A DNA stretch of 64,000 bases, taken from assembly GCF_046630445.1 (NCBI RefSeq), contig NC_092339.1, positions 79,445,501 through 79,509,500 on the forward strand, in the 5' to 3' direction. Made by a program: the position numbers and the translations under genes. The notes under the pieces are model-generated. The model had not been told where the DNA came from. It was given only the letters and a program-made list of their open reading frames with translations, and searched no databases. Each line of letters starts with the position of its first letter. Position 1 is the first letter of the stretch. Shown one piece after another: positions 48,387 through 61,533 of the stretch. The DNA comes from Rutidosis leptorrhynchoides (lineage: Eukaryota > Streptophyta > Magnoliopsida > Asterales > Asteraceae).

Positions 48387-50041
48387 TCACAAATTTGAAT
48401 CCTCAGATGAATCTGCAAATTCTTCCTTGTACATTTCCTCGATCATCGGTTTCCATAGTCGAACTCGCGCATTTATGAACCAATTTGACACCTAAAACAA
48501 ACACCCTCAAGAACATTAGAAACAATATGCCATTCATTTACATGATAAGTTAATTATTAATTTTCTAGTAATAATTAGTTACTTGGTTCTTTGACAATCC
48601 TGTTTGTGATGCCAATGTAAGTTTCTCACTGTCGTTCGGGTACCTGTGATCATAACAAGATTAATCAATTTCAGTACATTATAGAACCATTTTGGATCCA
48701 TTTAATTATGAACGGGTCGATTATGGTTATGTGTTATTTCGAACGGGTAAAATGAAATAGCTAGAAAGAAATAGGTCAAACGGGCTAGTAATAAATCAAA
48801 CGAATTTTGTAAATATATATATGACACACTACGTATTATTATATCTGTACATTGAAAGTAGATAAATCTTTAATCGGGTCAACTTAACCGGCCCGTTCAA
48901 TGTACTTACGGGTGGAGAAAATGCTCGAAGAGCCAGGACCGTAGGATCATGACCGAATTTTCGGGTAAACCTCGAATGGGCCTCCAAGTTTGTCTTGGGC
49001 TAACCATCATTCCAAGGTGTTGAAGTGAAACGCGGTTGTTTCTACTGGTTTCTTTATCGAACAAGCTAAGTTGTGCGAAACCCGTGTTGATTTTGTGCAA
49101 ATCTTGCAAGATCTTCTTTCGGGTCGAACAGATTTGGGCCAAGATTGCATCTTTTAAACTAGAAAAGTGTCCTGACATTGCATTAAGTGCTAATGCAGTG
49201 TATAATTTCCCTGATCCTAAACCTGCATTCAATTCAAATGAAGACACCACTTCTTCTAAGTGCTGATAGTATTGTTCATATCTTCTCTCAACCTAAATAT
49301 TAGCCCAAAAAACAGTTAATTACTAAATGATCATAAGGTACTAGATTATGGAATTATAATTTCATAATGCTACTATATATTATATATTATATATACCTCT
49401 TCTAATAAAGATATGAGCTTTACTAATGTAGCTTGAAGTTCTTGTTTTTCCATTGAGAACCCATTACTACTTAACTCAGCTTTTAACTCGGAACATAATC
49501 GTAACGAACCGAATTGGCCCAAACCGGATAATTTAGCAGTGTACATCTTGTTGGTTGAGTCCAGATCATTCCCATTAAGACTAGCAATTTCTTCAAGTAA
49601 AGATTGAGTTGGTTTTAGGTATCTTGAACTGCTAAGTGGCATGGAGAATGAATCTGTTCCATAAAATGGAGAAGATTGATTAAGTGAAGGTGAATATTGT
49701 GTGGGATTAAAATATTTTCTACTTTTTTCTTGTAACTCTTGTTCAGAAATGTAACATCTTTCATCTCTATATTGAGTTGAAGGCAATAGTAAACTAGAGC
49801 CTAAAGAGAGTGAAAGCTTTTGAATTTGGTGTTGGTTTGGTTGTGGTTCATTTGTCATATGAGGAGGTTGAATAAGGTCAATTGATCTTGGAAGTACATT
49901 GAGAGATTGAGGTGGGTATGATCCAAGATTTCTTAAGTCAACTCCATAAGCATCAAAATGTTGACTTTCATAATGGGTTGGGTTTGAAATGAGAAATTGG
50001 TGAATGTTGTTAGGGTTTGAGGAAGAATCAGGTGACACCAT
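48387..50041 (-). CDS. BEL1-like homeodomain (TALE class) transcription factor, 4 exons
   Basis: Exons on the minus strand are 50041-49397, 49292-48910, 48643-48583 and 48491-48387. All junctions are GT-AG, phases agree, and the product is 397 residues. An N-terminal LSLSLG motif lies at 76-81, the SKY-type segment [14 protein letters not shown] at 139-152, the BELL domain at about 196-275 ([20 protein letters not shown] at 216-235), and the homeodomain at about 318-380 with the TALE PYP loop at 343-345 and [13 protein letters not shown] at 367-379. The 61-bp third exon inside the homeobox is typical of BELL genes. BELL proteins act in the nucleus as heterodimers with KNOX proteins in shoot, leaf and flower development. 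The tail after the homeodomain is short, with no second LSLGL-type motif; the subgroup is unresolved. It appears intact. Confidence 0.93.
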
Positions 50042-51720
50042 GTTAAAGAAAAAACTTCAAAGATCAAAGAACAAGATATATTAACACCACCCAAGTGTGA
50101 AAGTAACAACCTTTTACATGGGATTTTGACAATTAGTCAAAATTGACTTCTAACATGTTACTTAAGTAAAAGAAAATGAAGAACTAGATGAAAAACAGAG
50201 AAATGAAGGGTATTGATAAGATTGATAAGACAAGAAATGAGAACAGTTTTAGTTTAGTTATTAACTAGATGTAAAGCAAGCAACTTTGGAATCTAAAGAA
50301 GTTTGCAAAATGTGGAAAGCCAAAAGAAACTAATTTGGAATTGCAAACATACCTCAAATTTGGTTAAAATGTTGCTATATTTATCCAAAAAAGCAAAGAG
50401 ATTCTCACTCTTTCAGTTTATGTTTTCTCTCTCTATAAAGGTGTAATCAGAAGCAGCAGCTGAAATCTTGAAATCTTGCAAACAGTGTAGGCTTCTGCAA
50501 GATCTATGCAAAGAAACAAAACCTATAAACTCAGCTATAATTCAAGTGAAAATTGGAAAAAGGACATGAATTGAATAGAATAAGATGGTCCCCTACCCCC
50601 CTTTTTTCCCTGACTACAAAACAACAACAAAAGCATCAGCAGCTTTTTTACTTGGTCTGCTGCTCAATTACTACAAATGTCTTTGGGGGACTCAAAGTTT
50701 CAATCTTTACTCTAACCTAACTCATAAAATCAAAAAAAAGTGGGCTATATGTCTATTAATTGTACTAACTTCTATATGTTGCGATGTTGTTTGTATCTAT
50801 GTTGTTAGACTAGAGAATATTTAGCCTTGTTTCAGTGAAAAAAAAAATTAGTACTCCTTAGTATGCAAGCATGCTAACAGAGCCCAAAGCATCATACATT
50901 TGCCTTTGTTCTGTTTCTTGAAGACTAATTTAAGGACTTAAAAAAATATGTCTGTTTCATTTATAGTTTTCAAAATCTTGATCATAAGAACCAAAAATAG
51001 TTATTAATTTAATTCTTGTTTTTTGCCACAAAAAAAAAAAAAAAAAAAAAGAACCATTTTGATCTTTTCATAATTTTTTTTTTTTTTTTTGGATATATGA
51101 TTTTCATTAAATTAAAGAATTGTTACAATCCCAGTCATGTAAGACAAACATTCTAGATAAATTCTTGATCTTTACAATTTTGATTTTATATATGGTTTAA
51201 GAAGAAGAATTATTGTGGTACTGATGGGATTAATTGATGTGTTTGAAGTGATTGTTTAGATATTGTTCTTTTTGGCTTCTAGTAATTGTCAATTTGTGTG
51301 ATTTCACATAATGTGTTACTATATAAGATCTGTTTGGCCCACTATTGATTAAAGTGTCTGTACAATCTTTATATTCCCAGTTAAATTCCATTTGGAAACA
51401 TTACTTTATTTACCCATATACATACAACAATCCCCACTCTTTTAGACACTGAAAAATGACCCCTTTTGATCAAGTCTGGATCATTGGTCCAAGACACTTG
51501 TGAATACTTGCATGTAGTATAACTAAAATCTGATTGTTTACTGTCTTTATTGTTTTCTAGATGATTACTATTGGACCTAAAATAATTAGAGTTAAAAAAC
51601 CTGTATGTTTGTTATATACTGTGTGTATCTTTTGTTACAAAACTAGATACCAATAATACTTCCCTAATAATAATACTCGTATTACTTAATAATTAATAAT
51701 TAATATTTAATATCACTAAT
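50042..51720. other. 5' flank of the BEL1-like gene
   Basis: This should hold the leader and promoter. I see no coding region. A run of 21 A near 51030-51050 and a run of T near 51077-51091 followed by GGATATATGATTTTCATTAA could be the tails of two small retroposed fragments; their bodies are not recognised. Confidence 0.4.
50375..50385 (-). promoter_or_regulatory. Possible TATA box of the BEL1-like gene
   Basis: On the minus strand this reads CTATATTTAT inverted, i.e. ATAAATATAG, about 335 bp upstream of the ATG. CT/GA-rich sequence lies further upstream (50420-50440). AT-rich context makes such matches common, so support is weak. Confidence 0.22.
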
Positions 51721-52828
<1,108 letters not shown>

Positions 52829-53080
52829 TATTTTTCTCTCCTAATTTCCAATTAGACGTTACCACATCAACCTACCTAAAATTTAATAGAAAAAAATGAT
52901 ACAACGGTTAAAAAATGTCATAAACTGACATTGTCATATCATAGTGAACATTTTTTGGTCAAAAAGTACACTAACTGTCCTTGACATTACTATCACCATT
53001 AGAAATGGTATAACTTTGCTCTAATGAGATAACGATGTTACATTGTTACTTAGGATTAAGGATTCAATTTATTCAAAGAA

Positions 53081-53249
53081 ATCAATATGGGATAATGTTT
53101 TTTTTTTTTTAAAAGGCAAACCTATAATCTATACACGATCATACCACAAATTTTTACATTCCACTGCCTCAAATGAGGCTTGAACCCACAACCTCTTCGT
53201 TGAAGGGTTCCTCTCATACCGTTAGGCCACAATCAATATGTGATAATGT
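53081..53249 (-). mobile_element. tRNA-derived SINE with target-site duplications
   Basis: The body is 53099-53231, read on the minus strand. It begins TTGTGGCCTAACGGT; the box A-like word TGGCCTAACGGT is at 53229-53218 and the box B-like GGTTCAAGCC at 53186-53177, about 32 bp apart as in tRNA promoters. It ends in an A-run (T-run at 53098-53110 on the plus strand). The flanks ATCAATATGGGATAATGT (53081-53098) and ATCAATATGTGATAATGT (53232-53249) are an 18-bp target duplication with one mismatch. This is a complete short SINE. Confidence 0.88.
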
Positions 53250-54108
53250 ACAAATATTTAGAATAACTACCTCCAGAACCAATTTCACGAAGTGATCATC
53301 TCGGTCACAAGCTTAATCGACAACTCTACTTATAAATCCAATTCAAATCCTACCCTCGTTAGCTACATATTAAAAAAAACACAATTTCATTCCTGACATG
53401 AAATATCCACCCATTACACATTTCTTATATCGTTTGGGGGTAAAAGGGAGGGAGGTTTTACTTGGCCGTGCCCTTGGATTGGTTTCAAGGTTTTCTCCAG
53501 GGCAGCGATGTGGGCGGGGTTATTATCGCTGCATCGGCATGGTCGAAACGGGAGATGATCGCAACGGGTGGTTTAGCCCCCCTCGGGTGATCCTAATCGT
53601 TGTCCAAAAAAAAGAGTTAATATTTAAAAGAATACTAGTGGACAATGCCAATGTGATGCACGATTTGTCTCGAATTTTAATATTTTAAAATTTACGTCTG
53701 AATTGTTAGTGTCAGGGCAAGAGTTGGCAAATTACATATTGACCGTGTAGTGAAACTTGATGTTGGTCTCTTATTGCATGTGTCTAAGTATGATTTTATG
53801 CATACGTGCTTGTGAGAAATTGTACATTTGAGTCACATGTTATAGCGCATGATGTAATTATATACATGTGATCATATGCTTGTTAATGGTTAAAACTACT
53901 TACGTTGTTAAACTATTTGTTTAGATAATAACCACAATATAATCATCTATCATGTAACGTAAGTCAAAATTATCATACTTTTATTATAAGTTGGGCTTAT
54001 ACAAATTAAACAATAAATTCATTTGTTACATCCACAAAACATATAATCAAGTAATGTGTTTTGCATCTAAAAGCATTATTCTCTACTAAATAATGTAATA
54101 AAATTTAA
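53250..54108. other. Intergenic, with a GC-rich retroposon-like patch
   Basis: The segment 53430-53618 is much more GC-rich than its surroundings and ends in an A-run (CCAAAAAAAAGAG), which suggests a retroposed small repeat on the plus strand. No convincing box A/B pair or target duplication was seen. The 96-codon frame across it is probably fortuitous. Confidence 0.35.
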
Positions 54109-54227
54109 ATGCTCTAGACTTAAAATATAAATATTAATAATAATGTTATTTAGATGTTTGTAACATTACAGAAAAAAACTTATAAACTTCCAAAGTACAA
54201 CAATTATCTTAACGTAAAATTTAAATG

Positions 54228-54324
<97 letters not shown>

Positions 54325-54640
54325 GCTATTTAGATGTTTGTAACATTACCAAAATAAACTCATAAACTTTCAAAATACAACAATTACCTTCACAAAAAAA
54401 CTCTCAAACTTCTAAAATACAACAATTCAGATAATCAAGTAAATGGAAATATAAATGCTATAGACTTAAAATATAAAAATTAATAATAATGCTATTCAAA
54501 TGTTTTAACATTACCAAAATGAAACTCTCACATTTCCAAAGTACAACAATTATCTTCTCATAAACTCTCAAACTACCAAAATACAACAATTTTGTTATCA
54601 TATTAACTATAAAACTACCACCTGTCCTCTTTTCAATTGA
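54109..54640. repeat. Diverged direct repeats around a (TA)n tract
   Basis: The phrase TAGACTTAAAATATAAA with a following AATAATGYTATTYARATG and TAACATTAC occurs at 54109-54172 and again at 54455-54515. Part of it occurs a third time at 54322-54352. Each is followed by words such as CAAAGTACAACAATTA. This is a local duplication series with a period near 345 bp. Confidence 0.7.
54230..54322. repeat. (TA)n microsatellite
   Basis: About 46 TA units lie between two of the diverged direct repeats. Confidence 0.97.
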
Positions 54641-56021
54641 GTTTGTCTTCAATATGTATGTGTGTTGTGCCCATTATTCTTCTTCTTATTACATCATAGA
54701 GTCATAACTAAAAATAGAGCATCAATATATATTAAATGAAAAGAGAGTAGGTATTTTTTTAAGTTTTAGTGTGTGATCCTAACACTCATCAAATTAGTGA
54801 TAATCTCATGAAAGTGACTTATATATATGTGATCAAATACCTTTTCATCTATCTCTTATTAATATTAGTTTTGAGAGTTACATTTGTAATTCAAATATGA
54901 AATAATTGCAAGATAATGAAAAGATGATTTCATGAAAATAAGTTATACAAATATATGCCATTATATATGCCATTACTGACTCTTCACATATCTTTTAGTA
55001 ATACATTTGAGAGTTACAATCACTATTCGAAATTTGTAATAATTGCAAGAAATGTAAAGATGTAGGTAGAAATTAAGAGTTGTAAATTACGCTCAACGTT
55101 TTGAACAAAGTTCTTATCTTCTAATTTGGTTAAGGGATTTTACTTTTATAAAATAATTTATTGCACGTAGGAATTAAGTGTTTAAATTATATTCAACTTT
55201 CTAAACCAAGTTATTATTCATGTGCTTTTACTATTCATATAACATTACGTATATAAAAGATTATACATATGGCATGCAATGATGTTTACCCCTCCATGTG
55301 ACTCAATCTTCCATTATCACCGTTCAACTATATTTCATACATACACAATTAAATTAAATATCAGCACATGCTTATTGTATGACTTAAGATATAGATTGTA
55401 AATACCACGCAATCAAATGCTTGCAAATATAAAATACAACCGAATCTAATGTGATTCTAATGAACACCAATGGCTACAATCAGAAACGTTGGATTATCAC
55501 TCTACGTACCAATATGTGCATCACTACAAAATGAGCCCATTGGAGTAACACGCATTGTCGTTACAGGAATCGACATATAACCTCTACATTCTTCATCACT
55601 CTCTATATAATATTCGAAAAGGACTTATATATTCACTTTTAATTTTAAACATGACATTTTTTGTAACTCGATGATTGATATGCATCAGCAAACAAAGACT
55701 TGAGTATTTGTAGACATAGGGCTTAATACTCTAAAGTTAATTTTAACGGTTCATTGAAAATATCAAAAATGAAACATTTCTAAGTATTAAATGTTTTATT
55801 TAACGTAAAGTTTATATTTAATAGTCTTATGAATGCCTCAAAGTGTAACTCCGAATTACTTTTAGAACAACTCTTAATTAATATTGATAATGATAATTGT
55901 AATGTTGATGAAGAAATAATGAAAAATCAAGAGGTAAGTTATTCATAAATGTATACATATTTAATAACTTAATGATTCTTATATTCATAAATAAATCATA
56001 TATTTTTTATTTTACTATTTA

Positions 56022-56025
<4 letters not shown>
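54641..56025. other. AT-rich intergenic stretch
   Basis: I see no gene, RNA or recognisable element. Confidence 0.4.

Positions 56026-56092
<67 letters not shown>
56026..56092. repeat. (TA)n microsatellite
   Basis: About 33 TA units. Confidence 0.97.
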
Positions 56093-56093
<1 letters not shown>

Positions 56094-56682
56094 CAGTGGT
56101 TAAGAGTCACTGACGGGTCAAACGCAATGTCGAAACCAACCCACCCAATCATGGACAAACATTACAGTTTTACTATCCCTCAGGAGAAAAAAACCCCACA
56201 AAGAATTCATACGGACATCGTGTGTGGTAAAATGCATCGGGTTAGGATCAAATGTATAAACGTCTGAAACCCCCCGAGGCCCATTAAATGAGAGGTAACG
56301 ATAAGGAAATTATTTTTTGTAGCACATGGACGTCGAAACTCTGACCTTACTTCCGTCAGATCACCACCAATATACCAACATCTTACGGCTATTAAAATAC
56401 ATACACACACACCCAGACATATAAGAATAGATCGTGAAAATACCACCCTCACATGCTTTGCACATTGTTGAATTTAACGAAGTTTTTTAACGGATGTTAG
56501 AGGTTAAAATCACAACGTGTACTTCTAGCTTCTAAGCATGTTTAGGATGATTGGTTTAATTTTTAAAATATACTATAAGAATTATTAATATAATTTTGAA
56601 TAAAGTATAAAGTCTATTAAAATAATTTACACTATTTTATATTTAAATATTATTAAGTTAATTTACAAGTATATTCATCAGT
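56093..56682. other. Intergenic, possible SINE-like piece
   Basis: On the minus strand near 56400-56335 there is a weak box A/box B-like pair (GTTGGTATATTGG; GAGTTTCGACGTCC), but no tail or target duplication was found. The remainder is AT-rich. Confidence 0.25.
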
Positions 56683-57563
56683 TTTTTTGGGTAAAGGGTT
56701 TTATCCGATAATTATTATTAAAAATAATAATAAAAAGATACAAGAAAGTGCAAACGACCTCAAGCGCACCTTGAGGTCTCACAAACAACCAAAAAACAAC
56801 CAAGCTAGAACATAAACACAGAAAGAACTAGCAAAAACCAACACACCTAACAACTTTCCTAACCATGAAGATAACCTATAACCAGCCTGATTTCATACCA
56901 AATGTAGTTCTTTCCTTAGAAAAAGATTTTGAAACCATAAACTCTTTATCAGATTCAACATCGTTTTCTTCATCAATTAATCTAAACGCCTCTTTATTCA
57001 AAGCATCGAACGCGTTTTGAGTCTTCACTTGTGAACTTTTACTTGTTCCAACTTTCGGATTCTTTTTGTCACCCGGAACACTCTTATGCAAATCATTATT
57101 AGAATCAATATTCTTCTTGAGCCTATACACCAATTTTTGCTTCGGTTTACTTACACTAAAAGTAACCTTATGCTTGTTATTACCCTTTTTCACCTCTTTA
57201 GCCACCTTCTTGCCAACAACCTGAAAACCATCTTCATCGATAGACTGATTACCCTCGGTAACAGTCACCACTTTTGGAGTCACCACTCTTGGACACTGGG
57301 CATCCAAATGCCCAAAAATAGCACAACACTTACACCGCGGGGGTTTCCATTCATACTCTATCCTTACATTACATATGGTTTTGCTCTTTCCATCGATACT
57401 TGGTATCGCCATTTTGATATTATCCTTAAAATCCTTGTCTGGCGAGACTTCAATCAAAGCTCGAGCAAAATTAGGCCTACCCCACGACTCTAGACACATT
57501 GTGCTCGTGTAAAAGTCCAACCTCATCGGAGTACCAATATTAGAAGCTATTACACTCAACCCA
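56683..57563 (-). mobile_element. L1-type LINE fragment: ORF1 end joined to 3' end
   Basis: On the minus strand the ORF1 C-terminal half (57563-56876) is followed after about 190 bp by a 3' end with TTACCCAAAAAAA (tail at about 56683). ORF2 (endonuclease and RT) is missing, so the LINE carries an internal deletion or is an ORF1-only derivative. Its 5' side is cut at 57564 by the Tekay-like LTR. Confidence 0.75.
56876..57563 (-). pseudogene. LINE ORF1 protein, C-terminal part
   Basis: About 229 codons are open. The visible order is a segment typical of plant L1 ORF1 (GTPMRLDFYTSTMC and RALIEVSPDKDF), the zinc-knuckle region EYEWKPPRCKCCAIFGHLDAQC, then a Lys-rich tail (GKKVAKEVKKGNNKHKV) and an acidic end, stop at 56876. 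Such proteins bind LINE RNA. The N-terminal part is lost at the LTR junction; the first few residues of the open frame derive from the LTR. No inactivating change is seen in the remaining part. Confidence 0.78.
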
Positions 57564-60500
57564 TGAAATGTCCCATTCATATTGATTATAAACGTTCCAT
57601 ATTAATTGATTTCGTCGCGAGGTTTTGACCTCTATATGAGACGTTTTTCAAAGACTGCATTCATTTTTAAAACAACCATAACCTTTATTTTATCTATAAA
57701 GGTTTAAAAAGCATTACGTAGATTATCAAATAATGATAATCTAAAATATATTGTTTACATACGACCATTACATAATGGTTTATAATAAGAATATATTACA
57801 TCAAAAAATAAGTTTCTTGAATGCAGTCTTTATATAATATCATACAAGCATGGACTCCAAATCTTGTCCTTATTTTAGTATGCAACAGCGGAAGCACTTA
57901 ATAATCACCTGAGAATAAACATGCTTAAAACATCAACAAAAATGTTGGTAAGTTATAGGTTTAACCTATATATTATCAAATCATAATAATAGACCACAAG
58001 ATTTCATATTTTAATATACATCCCATACATAGAGATAAAAATCATTCATATGGTGAACACCTGGTAACCGACATTAACAAGATGCATATAAGAATATCCC
58101 CTATCATTCCGGGAAATCCTTCGGACATGATAAAAACGAATTCGAAGTACTAAAGCATCCGGTACTTTGGATCGGGTTCGTTAGGCCCAATAGATCTATC
58201 TTTAGGATTCGCGTCAATTAGTAGATCGGTTTACTACTTCTTAGGCTACCAAGCAAAAGGGGCATATTCGGCTTCGATCATTCACCCATATAATGTAGTT
58301 TCATTTACTTGTGTCTATTTCGTAAAACATTTATAAAACTGCATGTATTCTCATCCCAAAATATTAGATTTTAAAAGTGGGACTATAACTCACTTTCACA
58401 TATTTTTACTTCGTCGGGAGTAAGACTTGGCCACTGGTCGATTCACGAACCTATAACAAATATATACATATATATATATATCAAAGTATGTTCAAAATAT
58501 ATTTACAACATTTTTAATATATTTTGATGTTTTAAGTTTATTAAGTCAGCTGTCCTCGTTAGTAACCTACAACTAGTTGTCCATAGTTAGATGTACAGAA
58601 ATAAATTGATATATATTATCTTGAATCAATCCACAACCCAGTGTATACACGTCTCAGGCTAGATCACAACTCAAAGTGTATATATTTTTGGAATCAACCT
58701 CAACCCTGTATAGCTAACTCAAACATTACTGCATATAGAGTGTCTATGGTTGTTCCAAATAATATATATACATGGGTCGATATGATATGTCAAAACATTT
58801 GCATACGTGTCTATGGTATCCCAAGATTACATAATATATTAGAATACATGTATAATACAATATAAGTTAGCTAGGATATGATTTGTATAGAATTGTTACA
58901 ATAATTCCCGTAGCTACAACAATCAAAAAAATATCCAATCTTGTTTTACCCATAACTTCTTCGTTTTAAATCCGTTTTGAGTGAATCAAATTGCTATGGT
59001 TTCATATTGAACTCTATTTTATGAATATAAATAGAAAAAATATAGGTTTGTTGTCGGAAATATAAGTTACAAGTCATTTTTGTAAGAGGTAGTCATTTCA
59101 GTCGAAAGAACGACGTCATAATGACCATTTTGAAAAACATACTTCCACTTTGAGTTTAACCATGATTTTTGGATATAGTTTCATGTTCATAAGAAAAATC
59201 ATTTTCCCAAAAGAACAACTTTTAAATCAAATTTTATCATAGTTTTTAATTATCAAACCCAAAACAGCCCGCGGTGTTACTACGACGGCGTATGTCCGGT
59301 TTTACGGTATTTTTCGTGTTTCCAGGTTTTAAATCATTAAGTTAGCATATCATATAGATATAGAACATGTGTTTAGTTGATTTTAAAAGTCAAGTTAGAA
59401 GGATTAACTTTTGTTTGCAAACAAGTTTAGAATTAACTAAACTATGTTCTAGTGATTTCAAGTTTAAACCTTCGAATAAGGTAGTTTTATATATATGAAT
59501 TGAATGATGTTATGAACATCATTACTACCTCAGGTTTTGTGGATAAACCTACTGGAAATGAGAAAAATAGATCTAGCTTCAAAGGATCCTTGGATGGCTT
59601 GAAAGTTCTTGAAGCAGAATCATGACACGAAAACAAGTTCAAGTAAGATTTCCACTCGAAATAAGATTGTTATAGTTATAGAAATTGAATCAAAATTTGA
59701 ATATGAGTACTACCTTGTATTAGAAAGATATCTTACTGTAAAAAAGAAATATTTCTTGAGGTTGGATGATCACTTTATAAGATTGGAAGTAAGCTAGCAA
59801 ACTTGGAAGTATTCTTGATTTTATGAAACTAGAACTTATAGAATTTATGAAGAACACTTAGAACTTGAAGATAGAACTTGAGAGAGATCAATTAGATGAA
59901 TAAAATTGAAGAATGAAAGTGTTTGTAGGTGTTTTTGTTCGTTGGTATATGGATTAGATATAAAGGATGTGTAATTTTGTTTACATGTAAATAAGTCATG
60001 AATGATTACTAATATTTTTATAATTTTATGAGATATTTCATGCTAGTTGCCAAATGATGGTTCCCATATATCTTAGGTGACTCACATGAACTGCTAAGAG
60101 ATGATCATTGGAGTGTATATACCAATAGTACATACATCTAAAAGCTGTGTATTGTACGAGTACGAATACGGGTGCATACGAGTAGAATTATTGATGAAAC
60201 TGAACGAGGATGTAATTGTAAGCATTTTTGTTAAGTAGAAGTATTTTGATAAGTGTCTTGAAGTCTTTCAAAAGTGTATGAATACATATTAAAACACTAC
60301 ATGTATATACATTTTAACTGAGTCGTTAAGTCATCGTTAGTCGTTACATGTAAATGTTGTTTTGAAACCTTTAGGTTAACGATCTTGTTAAATGTTGTTA
60401 ACCCATTATTTATTATATCTAAAGAGATGTTAAATTATTACATTATCATGATATTATGATATATTAATATATCTTAGTATGATATATATACAGTTAAATG

Positions 60501-61021
60501 TTGTTACAACGATAATCGTTACATATGTGTCTCGTTTCGAAATCATTAAGTTAGTAGTCTTGTTTTTACATATGTAGTTCATTGCTAATACACTTAATGA
60601 CATGTTTACTTATCATTTATCATGATTAAACATAGTTTAACAATATCTTAATATGATTCATATGTATTTAGTAAGACGTTGTTATAACGATAATCGTTAT
60701 ATATATTGTTTCGAGTTTCTTAATTCAATAAACTCAATTTTATGTATATAACTCATTGTTAAAATACCTAATGAGATACTTACTTATCATTATATCATGT
60801 TAAATATATATATAATCATATATATGTCATCATATAGGTTTTTACAAGTTTTAACGTTCGTGAATCACCGGTCAACTTGGGTGGTCAATTGTCTATATGA
60901 AACCTATTTCAATTAATCAAGTCTTAACAAGTTTGATTGGTTAACATGTTGGAAACACTTAATCATGTAAATAACAATTTCATTTAATATATATAAACAT
61001 GGAAAAGTTCGGGTCACTACA
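57564..61021 (-). repeat. 3' LTR of inverted Tekay-like element (3458 bp)
   Basis: On the plus strand it begins TGAAATGTCCC and ends GGGTCACTACA, the inverse of 2501-5754. It is about 200 bp longer than that copy. The open frames inside are not supported as genes. Confidence 0.88.
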
Positions 61022-61079
61022 GTACCTACCCGTTAAATAAATTTCGTCCCGAAATTTTAAGCAGTTGGAGGTGTTGACG

Positions 61080-61533
61080 TATCTTCTGGAAATAAGTGCG
61101 GGTATTTCTTCTTCATCTTATCTTCTCATTCCCAGGTGAACTCGGGTCCTCTACGAGCATTCCATCGAACTTTAATAATTGGTATCTTGTTTTGCTTAAG
61201 TCTTTTAACCTCACGATCCATTATTTCAACGGGTTCTTCGACGAATTGAAGTTTTTCGTTGATTTGGATTTCGTCTAATGGAATAGTGAGATCTTCTTTA
61301 GCAAAACATTTCTTCAAATTTGAGACGTGGAAAGTGTTATGTACAGCCGCGAGTTGTTGTGGTAATTCAAGTCGGTAAGCTACTGGTCCGACACGATCAA
61401 TAATCTTGAATGGTCCTATATACCTTGGATTTAATTTCCCTCATTTACCAAATCGAACAACGCCTTTCCAAGGTGCAACCTTAAGCATGACCATCTCTCC
61501 AATTTCAAATTCTATATCTTTTCTTTTAATGTC
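61080..61533 (-). pseudogene. gypsy pol C-terminal remnant
   Basis: It contains [16 protein letters not shown] and [16 protein letters not shown], matching the chromodomain-like end at 2200-2400, preceded by the integrase tail ([19 protein letters not shown]). The upstream portion was separated by the LTR at 61534. It is broken. Confidence 0.85.

Larger units (their letters stand above)
57564..61533 (-). mobile_element. Tekay-like gypsy element, inverted second copy (3' part)
   Basis: On the minus strand it comprises the end of pol (61533-61080), the PPT region and the 3' LTR (61021-57564). It is the same family as 1-5754 by protein and LTR similarity. It is inserted in the LINE on its left and is cut at 61534 by another LTR. 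It is broken, with at least one break in the short coding part visible. Confidence 0.87.

Noticed and set aside
50585-50824. 79-codon frame upstream of the homeobox gene
   Set aside because: No family signature and unusual composition for a plant gene; probably chance.
57086-57493. Plus-strand frame opposite the LINE ORF1
   Set aside because: Shadow of the ORF1 reading.
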